Part shown: positions 5,368 through 10,303 of the stretch, piece after piece
Layout: each line of letters starts with the position of its first letter
How positions within the stretch are numbered: the stretch's first letter is position 1
Source of the DNA: JAAZBG01 sp964390065
GTDB lineage: Bacteria; Fibrobacterota; Chitinivibrionia; Chitinivibrionales; Chitinispirillaceae
DNA: 10,303 bases
Reading direction: 5' to 3'
NCBI GenBank assembly: GCA_964390065.1
Contig: CAYMGX010000146.1
Location: forward strand, 1 to 10,303
The notes under the pieces: model-generated
Told to the model about the DNA's origin: nothing
Database searches by the model: none
The model's input: the letters and a program-made list of their open reading frames with translations, nothing else
Translations under genes and position numbers: made by a program

Positions 5368-6243
5368 ATGTACAAATGTCAGAAAAGAAACCGTAGTATG
5401 CTTAAAAAAAACGGATTACAACTAAAGAAACTGCTGCCACTGACAGACGCGATTTTAAAAACAAAGTACCTGCTTGTAAAAAAATTTAGTCCCAAAGTTA
5501 AGCTTTTTATCGAACGGGATCGCTTTATTATTAAAACAGCTGAAAATCATGATGAACTTGTCAATGCACTTCATTTAAGATATGAGGTTTTTTACAGAGA
5601 GTTGCTTGAAAAACGCAGAATCTACGGATTTGATATCGACCGGTTTGATTTTAAATGCGATCATCTTATTATCATTGACAAAAAGAGTGGTCGGTTTGTA
5701 GGGACCTACCGGCTTATTTCCTCCCTTTTTGCCAAAAAATTTTATTCTGAAACAGAATTTGACATCTCAAACATTCTGGCACTTCCGGGTGTAAAACTGG
5801 AACTTGGAAGGGCTTGTGTTCATAAGGATTTTAGAACGGGAAGCTCAATCGCTTTGTTATGGCGTGGCATTTCAGAATATATGAAGTTGACAGATACACA
5901 GTATCTTTTCGGGTGTTCAAGTGTCAAGGTAACCGATCTTCACGAAATTGCGTCGATGTATCAGGTACTTGCCAGAGATTTCATGGCATCGTCAAATCTT
6001 AATGTGTACCCTAAACGACGGTTTACTATTAGAAATTTTAATGAATTGAAAGCTCAGGTCAGTGATGATGATATGCTTTCGGTTGTGGAAAAAATTCCTC
6101 CACTTATAAAATCATATCTCAATATGGGAGCGCATATCTGTGGTGAACCTGCACTTGACAAAAAATTCAGATGTGCAGATTTCCTTACACTGTTCAATAC
6201 GGATACATCCGCTGAGAAAGTTCATAAAAAGTATAAATTGTAA
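5368..6243 (+). CDS. olsB: OlsB-type GNAT N-acyltransferase (ornithine-lipid synthesis)
   Basis: OlsB uses 3-hydroxyacyl-ACP to acylate the alpha-amino group of ornithine, giving lyso-ornithine lipid. Family blocks visible in order are ALHLRYEVFYRELL, FDIDRFDFKCDHLIIID, FVGTYRLI, FYSETEFDIS, VKLELGRACVHKDFR, IALLWRGISEYM, LFGCSSV and the C-terminal IPPLIKSYLNMGAHICGEPA. The length of about 291 residues fits the family. Start choice is uncertain: TTG 5356, ATG 5368 and ATG 5398 are in frame and none has a strong ribosome binding site. The basic N-terminus (about 40 residues) may help membrane association. The next gene, 37 bases on, is a PlsC-type acyltransferase, the usual OlsA partner. The acceptor amino acid could differ from ornithine. 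Confidence 0.82.
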   Translation: MYKCQKRNRSMLKKNGLQLKKLLPLTDAILKTKYLLVKKFSPKVKLFIERDRFIIKTAENHDELVNALHLRYEVFYRELLEKRRIYGFDIDRFDFKCDHLIIIDKKSGRFVGTYRLISSLFAKKFYSETEFDISNILALPGVKLELGRACVHKDFRTGSSIALLWRGISEYMKLTDTQYLFGCSSVKVTDLHEIASMYQVLARDFMASSNLNVYPKRRFTIRNFNELKAQVSDDDMLSVVEKIPPLIKSYLNMGAHICGEPALDKKFRCADFLTLFNTDTSAEKVHKKYKL

Positions 6244-6280
6244 CGGTTTCGGTTTTTCTATAAAGACCACATGTAACAAT

Positions 6281-7054
6281 ATGACAATTATCAGGATACC
6301 TCTTTTTTTGATCACACTTCTTTTGTACATTTTGATCTCTCTTGCAGCCGGTATTTTATTTCGTAAAGAAACGATAAAACTTAAATGCTACGGACGCATT
6401 ACATCAATAACATCTTTTCTTGCCCTGAAGATACTAGGAATCAAAGTCACCGTGGTCAATCGACCCCGTGATAAGAAGGCGCTTGATAATGTTTTCGTAA
6501 TCTCCAATCACCTTTCCTATCTTGACATATTAATATATGCCTCGGTTTTCCGGTCTCTGTTTATTACATCCGTTGAAGTTCAGAATATGTTCTTTCTCGG
6601 TTTGATGTCACGGCTGGGTGGAAGTTTTTTTGTTGAACGACGTTCAAAAACAAGGTTGCTTAAGGAGATTGACCGGATTGCTGATGTTATTAAAAAAGGG
6701 TTTACGGTAACGCTTTTTCCCGAAGGTACATCATCAAATGGTGATACGGTACTTCCCTTTAAAAGTGCATTGTTCAGTGCTGCCGCAAAAGCAGATGTGC
6801 CTGTTCTGCCTGTATGTATTCAGTATCAGACAATCAATGGGCAACCTGTAACATCATCAAATCGTGATCTGGTGTATTATTATGGTGATATCGAATTTTT
6901 CCCCCACCTTATGAAACTTTTTTTTGTGAAACAGGTTGAAGTTAAAATTGAGTTCCTTGAAAAAATTAATAGTGGCGTACGTGAACGTAAAGAACTGGTG
7001 GATACCGTTTATACTGCGATTTTGAACTGTTACAAAAAGCGGCAATCTGTTTAA
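6281..7054 (+). CDS. olsA: PlsC/OlsA-type O-acyltransferase
   Basis: This is a 257-residue membrane-associated acyltransferase of the lysophosphatidate acyltransferase family. Next to olsB the likely reaction is O-acylation of lyso-ornithine lipid, although 1-acylglycerol-3-phosphate acylation cannot be excluded. It shows an N-terminal hydrophobic segment (residues 7-26), the catalytic H-x4-D motif in NHLSYLD (H77, D82), the acceptor-binding FVERR (117-121), FPEGTSS (146-152) and VLPVCI (about 172-177). ATG 6281 gives a normal family N-terminus. The frame is open farther upstream to 6140, but that would overlap olsB extensively. No strong Shine-Dalgarno is visible; an ATG-TAA start-stop lies at 6271-6276. 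Expression is probably coupled to olsB. Confidence 0.87.
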   Translation: MTIIRIPLFLITLLLYILISLAAGILFRKETIKLKCYGRITSITSFLALKILGIKVTVVNRPRDKKALDNVFVISNHLSYLDILIYASVFRSLFITSVEVQNMFFLGLMSRLGGSFFVERRSKTRLLKEIDRIADVIKKGFTVTLFPEGTSSNGDTVLPFKSALFSAAAKADVPVLPVCIQYQTINGQPVTSSNRDLVYYYGDIEFFPHLMKLFFVKQVEVKIEFLEKINSGVRERKELVDTVYTAILNCYKKRQSV

Positions 7055-7090
7055 TGTTTTGATTAATAAACTGATTGCAACGTGGCAATC
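7042..7090 (+). terminator. Overlapping hairpins at the plsC/olsA 3' end
   Basis: GATTGC (7073-7078) pairs with GCAATC (7085-7090) around a six-base loop, followed by TTTCT, which makes a weak terminator. The same GATTGC can instead pair upstream: GCAATCTGTTT (7042-7052) with AAACTGATTGC (7068-7078), eleven positions with one T/T mismatch, reaching into the stop codon. The two foldings exclude each other. Confidence 0.4.
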
Positions 7091-7240
7091 TTTCTATGTG
7101 TTTGACCTCTCCCGCTCGTAGCGCCAGGCGACTTCACTGTCATACTAATTAATTTAAAGGTCATCTGAATTATTAACTAAAGTTTTACTGAAATTTTACT
7201 ATATTAATAATAAGAGTTGTTTTGCAGGAGTATAAAGTGC

Positions 7241-7555
7241 ATGGAAATTGAATTTATCAGGAATAGCCTTTACGACAACCGTGGCGGATTTAATAAAAAT
7301 AACGCCAGAAGTCGTAATACTAAACAACAGGGAACGGTAACGCAACCTGTTGCTGTTCCGTATAATGCACTTATGTTCGAATCTCTTAGTGCGAAAGACA
7401 AACTGGCACAGGAATCACAGGATAGAATGAATCTGGCTCAGTTTATTAACGCTATTCCCGATGATGAAGTAAACAGAAGAATGAGTGATCTCAAACGTTC
7501 GTACAAGGATATAGAGTCTGCACTAATTGATAAACTCATAATGGAAGAACTCTGA
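7241..7555 (+). CDS. Small hydrophilic protein of unknown function
   Basis: This 104-residue soluble protein has no signal peptide or membrane segment. The N-terminal 35 residues are Asn/Arg/Gln-rich and look disordered (for example RGGFNKNNARSRNTKQQG). The C-terminal half is charged and helical (AKDKLAQESQDRMNLAQFIN, then DDEVNRRMSDLKRSYKDIES). A disordered start plus C-terminal helices ending near a short hydrophobic-acidic tail recalls FlgM-type anti-sigma factors, but I see no clear FlgM signature and no flagellar gene nearby, so I leave it unnamed. ATG 7241 follows AGGAG by ten bases; an upstream TTG at 7217 would place the ribosome binding site inside the gene. The preceding 186 bases hold the olsA 3' hairpins and AT-rich sequence that could contain a promoter. 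Confidence 0.7.
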   Translation: MEIEFIRNSLYDNRGGFNKNNARSRNTKQQGTVTQPVAVPYNALMFESLSAKDKLAQESQDRMNLAQFINAIPDDEVNRRMSDLKRSYKDIESALIDKLIMEEL

Positions 7556-7624
7556 TAGCATCCTGGCTGTACAAATGCACTAATCCGGTGCCTCCCTGTT
7601 TTCGTGTAATGCTGGAGAATACAA

Positions 7625-8206
7625 ATGGGACTGACTGATGAGATCCGGAATGCAATAGCCAACGATGTAAGAATTCGTTATGAGACATCTGCCGATGAAA
7701 CATCACATCAATCATCTCCATGTATAATATGTAGTAACGATACCAAAACTGAAAGCCGTCTTTTTCTCTATGTAAAAGGAGAGGGGCGCCTTTGTTCAGG
7801 TTGTGCCCATAAATACGCCCCGGAAAAATATAGTGCCCTTCAGGAGTATAAGAGTCGTGATCTTGATGAATTACTGGAAAGTAAAGACAAATCAACTATT
7901 TCCTCATTGACTGCAGTTGAATGGAAGGATGTTCGTAAACAGCTTGATACACTTAATGCGATTGCGGATGATCTTTCCAAGGGCGTTGCCCGGGGAATTG
8001 TTGAGGCTCCGGTGGGTCACATTGGTTTACTCTACCTTGCAAAGGACATAGTTAAGCCTGATCAAAAAGAGGGTGAAAACGAAAAAGACTTCGAACTTCG
8101 GGTAAAAACATTCCGTATTCAAAAGATTCAGGAAAAACTGAAGGCTGAAACAATCGGAAGACTTGCAATACTTGAACGCTACTTTGAAAAGCTGGGACTT
8201 TCCTGA
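7625..8206 (+). CDS. Uncharacterised protein with a CxxC/CxxC zinc-ribbon-like motif
   Basis: I do not recognise the family of this 193-residue soluble protein. Near the N-terminus C33-I-I-C36 and C57-S-G-C60 are 20 residues apart, spaced like the four-cysteine zinc modules found, for example, in the ClpX N-terminal domain, so one structural zinc is likely. The rest is mainly charged helix (DLDELLESKDKS, EWKDVRKQLDTLNAIADDLS, KTFRIQKIQEKLKAETIGRL) with coiled-coil character and a short hydrophobic stretch (HIGLLYLA). The start is supported by GGAG seven bases before the ATG. It sits 69 bases after the small unknown gene and three bases before the Nudix gene, so the three are probably one transcription unit. 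A protein- or nucleic-acid-binding adaptor role is inference. Confidence 0.8.
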   Translation: MGLTDEIRNAIANDVRIRYETSADETSHQSSPCIICSNDTKTESRLFLYVKGEGRLCSGCAHKYAPEKYSALQEYKSRDLDELLESKDKSTISSLTAVEWKDVRKQLDTLNAIADDLSKGVARGIVEAPVGHIGLLYLAKDIVKPDQKEGENEKDFELRVKTFRIQKIQEKLKAETIGRLAILERYFEKLGLS

Positions 8207-8209
8207 TTA

Positions 8210-8743
8210 ATGGAACTACTTGATATCTATAATGATGATGGATCTGCTGCCGGCTGCACGGCGAGTCGCGATGATGCTCATAGGCTTGGTTTGTGGCATC
8301 GTACCGTTCATGTATGGATTCGCAATGACCATGGTGAACTACTTCTTCAAAAACGTGCTCTGACAAAAGATGTCTACCCCGGTTATTGGGATATTTCATG
8401 TGCCGGGCATATTGATGCCGGAGAGAGTCCTGAAACTGCAGCGCTAAGGGAACTATCGGAAGAGCTCGGAGTGCAGATAAATAAACGTGAACTGGTGTAC
8501 CTGTTTACTGTACAGCAGCAGTATGATTCAGTCAACCCGTTCATCTGTGACAGGGAACACACCAGTGTCTTTCTGATTACGTCTGATTTACCGCTTGATA
8601 CATACAGAGGTGGTAACGATGAGGTAATCGATGTGATATTCGTAAAGCCGGCAGATTTGACCAACGGTTCAATACCAAAACTCGCGGATCATCACGATGA
8701 ATACACCAAACTTCAACAGTATCTTTCCAATCAAACTACCTGA
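8210..8743 (+). CDS. Nudix hydrolase, Idi/YfcD-like
   Basis: This is a 177-residue Nudix protein that cleaves a nucleoside-diphosphate-linked or related pyrophosphate substrate. The Nudix box is complete at residues 66-88: G66, E72, R80-E81, E84-E85 and G87-V88, giving G-x5-E-x7-R-E-x2-E-E-x-G-V. The upstream HRTVHVWIRNDHGELLLQKR and DVYPGYWDISCAGH place it with the Idi-like Nudix branch that includes E. coli YfcD. The isomerase cysteine of true Idi (W-T-N-S-V-C-G-H) is not at the matching position; C64 is one residue off in WDISCAGH. I therefore call it a hydrolase and not isopentenyl-diphosphate isomerase. It starts three bases after the preceding stop with only a weak ribosome binding site, which suggests translational coupling. 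The substrate is unknown. Confidence 0.9.
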   Translation: MELLDIYNDDGSAAGCTASRDDAHRLGLWHRTVHVWIRNDHGELLLQKRALTKDVYPGYWDISCAGHIDAGESPETAALRELSEELGVQINKRELVYLFTVQQQYDSVNPFICDREHTSVFLITSDLPLDTYRGGNDEVIDVIFVKPADLTNGSIPKLADHHDEYTKLQQYLSNQTT

Positions 8744-8798
8744 TCAATACGTTACGTTACAATGTGCAGTTTTTCAGAGATTAAAATTAATTGAGAGT

Positions 8799-8804
8799 TA
8801 TAAT
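8799..8804 (+). promoter_or_regulatory. TATAAT box, possible promoter for dinG
   Basis: A perfect TATAAT lies 100 bases upstream of the dinG start, inside the 160-base gap after the Nudix gene. No good -35 box is found at 16-18 bases and there is no extended -10 TG. The gap is AT-rich, so a chance match is quite possible. Confidence 0.25.
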
Positions 8805-8903
8805 GATGTTCTGAGGATTAACAATTCTGATTCCTGATATATTCTAATATGAAATAACGTATATTTCCATTTTACAATTTTTATCCCTTTCCATGGATTT
8901 TTA

Positions 8904-10303
8904 ATGCCAAGATTATTTGATCTTTTACCTGAGAATACTAAAAAAGACCTTGCAAACGAAGCTCGTAAGGCTTCAAAAAATAATAAGTTACCTAAAAATG
9001 TACATCAGCCGAAACCGGAAGCGGCACCAAAACCGAAGATTCTGGTTCCAATTCCGGATTTTGTCGCATTTGATGTTGAAACTACAGGGCTTGATTTTAA
9101 ATCAGATAGAGTTATCGAAATCGGCGCCGTAAAGTTTGTTAACGGAAAGCCGTCAGAACAATTCTCGACGTTAATTAATCCAGGTGTGCAAGTACCTGAT
9201 TACATTACCGATCTGACTGGAATTAAAAATGATGACCTTGTTTCCGCACCGGATTTTGGTTCGATTGCACAATCATTTGTTGAGTTCATAGGAACGCTAC
9301 CTTTGTGCGGACATCAGATTGAGTTTGATCAAACCTTTCTCAACGAAGAACTGAAACGTATAGGGAAAGAAACAATATTCTCAAATCTTATTGATACAGC
9401 ACTGCTTTCAAGAATCTTATTGCAGCCAATTGAAAGATATTCACTTAAGTATGTCAGTGAACATCTTGGTGTTGGCCTTGATAATGCCCATAGAGCGCTT
9501 CATGATGCAAAAGCATCAGGTGAGGTCGCGATTAAGCTGATTCCTAAAATTGCCGACCTCCCGCTTAATGTGCGTCAGACAATTGCAGCCTGTGCTCCGG
9601 GATCAATGCTTAAGTCTTTATTTATTAAATCGTTAGGTAATGTACGCTATGCTGTTACTCTTTCCACGGATCGTCACTTTCAATCATATACAAAGCTGGG
9701 GTTACCTGAATCATTTGTTGAAATCAACAGAAAGTCCATTGATGAGTTGTTTTCAGAAAACGGTAAATTGAGTAAAGCAATTGATGCATTTTGTGTTCGT
9801 AATGCGCAGCGTGATATGGCGTTACAGGTTACTGACGCATTAAATACCCAATCAATTCTTGTTGCTGAGGCTGGAACCGGTACAGGAAAATCACTTGCAT
9901 ATCTGCTTCCTGCTGCAACATGGGCATTTGCAAATAGTTGCAGGGTAATTGTATCAACCAGAACCAGGAATCTTCAGGATCAGCTTATTCAAAAAGACAT
10001 TCCTATGGTTGTAAAAGCTACCGGAATGAATCTTAAATACAGCGTTCTTAAAGGCCGGGCGAATTATATATGTTTAAGTCGTTGGAAAAAGCTGCTTTAT
10101 GGTGAGGCCGGCAATATGTCGCCAAGGGAACGGTTTGCAGTACTCACCCTTATTCCCTGGGTTGAATCGACAAAAACCGGAGATATTGAAGATCAGAATC
10201 AGTTTAATCAGAAATGGTTTGGAAAAGTCTGGAATCTGATTTCCGCCGAAAGCCACGAATGCAGCGGCAGACGGTGTCCCCATTTTCAATCCTGCTTCCT
10301 TCA
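8904..10303 (+). CDS. dinG: DinG-family helicase with N-terminal DEDDh exonuclease (3' partial)
   Basis: The frame is open from ATG 8904 to the window edge, 466 residues, with no stop. A linker-like start (RLFDLLPENTKKDL, then a Lys/Pro-rich stretch) is followed by a DEDDh exonuclease: Exo I FDVETTGL (D57, E59), Exo II GHQIEFDQTFL and Exo III HRALHDAKAS. A superfamily 2 helicase comes next with Walker A EAGTGTGKS (322-330, K329) and motif Ia VIVSTRTRNLQDQL. Four cysteines (C390, C453, C458, C464, spaced x62, x4, x5) match the Fe-S cluster ligands of XPD/DinG helicases. DinG enzymes unwind DNA, including R-loops and D-loops, during repair; the fused exonuclease suggests 3'-end trimming. The ribosome binding site is weak, and a mini-ORF at 8893-8904 overlaps the start as TAATG. 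Confidence 0.93.
   Translation, partial: MPRLFDLLPENTKKDLANEARKASKNNKLPKNVHQPKPEAAPKPKILVPIPDFVAFDVETTGLDFKSDRVIEIGAVKFVNGKPSEQFSTLINPGVQVPDYITDLTGIKNDDLVSAPDFGSIAQSFVEFIGTLPLCGHQIEFDQTFLNEELKRIGKETIFSNLIDTALLSRILLQPIERYSLKYVSEHLGVGLDNAHRALHDAKASGEVAIKLIPKIADLPLNVRQTIAACAPGSMLKSLFIKSLGNVRYAVTLSTDRHFQSYTKLGLPESFVEINRKSIDELFSENGKLSKAIDAFCVRNAQRDMALQVTDALNTQSILVAEAGTGTGKSLAYLLPAATWAFANSCRVIVSTRTRNLQDQLIQKDIPMVVKATGMNLKYSVLKGRANYICLSRWKKLLYGEAGNMSPRERFAVLTLIPWVESTKTGDIEDQNQFNQKWFGKVWNLISAESHECSGRRCPHFQSCFL

Noticed and set aside
6140..6280. Upstream extension of the olsA/plsC reading frame to an ATG at 6140
   Set aside because: It would overlap the last 104 bases of olsB; the family N-terminus and hydrophobic segment begin naturally at ATG 6281.
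7217..7240. TTG start at 7217 for the small unknown protein
   Set aside because: It would put the AGGAG ribosome binding site inside the coding region; ATG 7241 is correctly placed after it.
7241..7555. FlgM anti-sigma factor
   Set aside because: Length and layout are similar but no FlgM signature and no flagellar neighbours are visible.
7536..7895. Minus-strand ORF of 119 codons opposite the zinc-ribbon-like gene
   Set aside because: Its composition (His/Tyr/Ser-rich, no recognisable motif) is typical of an antisense shadow, while the plus strand has a good start, paired CxxC motifs and close spacing to the next gene.
8052..8399. Minus-strand ORF opposite the end of the zinc-ribbon-like gene and the Nudix gene
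   Set aside because: The plus strand encodes a complete Nudix protein here; the minus frame shows no motif.
8210..8743. Annotation as isopentenyl-diphosphate isomerase (Idi)
   Set aside because: The Nudix box and the surrounding sequence fit the Idi-like branch, but the catalytic cysteine is not at the Idi position, so only a Nudix hydrolase call is justified.

Overview
The window reads as chromosome of a moderately AT-rich, Gram-negative-type (diderm) bacterium. The evidence is an L25/Ctc - pth - rpsF - rpsR - rplI translation cluster, several exported or membrane-anchored proteins, a BamE-like tail domain and an OlsB/OlsA-like lipid acyltransferase pair. I cannot fix the phylum from sequence alone; Fibrobacterota- or Spirochaetota-like lineages are only a guess. 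No mobile element, CRISPR array, tRNA or rRNA was seen.

Layout. (1) 1-2531, plus strand: 5'-truncated L25/Ctc, peptidyl-tRNA hydrolase, S6, S18 and L9, closed by a strong intrinsic terminator. Two stem-loops lie between pth and rpsF and form a candidate autoregulatory leader. (2) 2532-3314, minus strand: an exported FMN-binding-domain protein, then a 32-codon membrane peptide ending in C-N-C-D-C-N-C, then about 200 bases without a convincing gene. (3) 3501-5329, plus: two envelope proteins, one exported with a BamE/SmpA-like C-terminal motif and one a membrane-anchored Cache-like sensor domain with no output domain. (4) 5368-7054, plus: an OlsB-type GNAT N-acyltransferase and a PlsC/OlsA-type O-acyltransferase, which together suggest ornithine-lipid (or related amino-acid lipid) synthesis. 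(5) 7241-8743, plus: a small unknown protein, a protein with a C-x2-C / C-x2-C zinc-ribbon-like motif, and a Nudix hydrolase set only 3 bases after it. (6) 8904 to the window end: a DinG-type helicase with an N-terminal DEDDh exonuclease and four cysteines placed as in Fe-S helicases; it runs off the edge.

The most unusual item is the small cysteine-tailed membrane peptide beside the FMN-binding protein, which looks like a minimal membrane redox or metal-handling pair. The other points worth checking are the rpsF leader, the orphan sensor domain and the uncharacterised zinc-ribbon protein.
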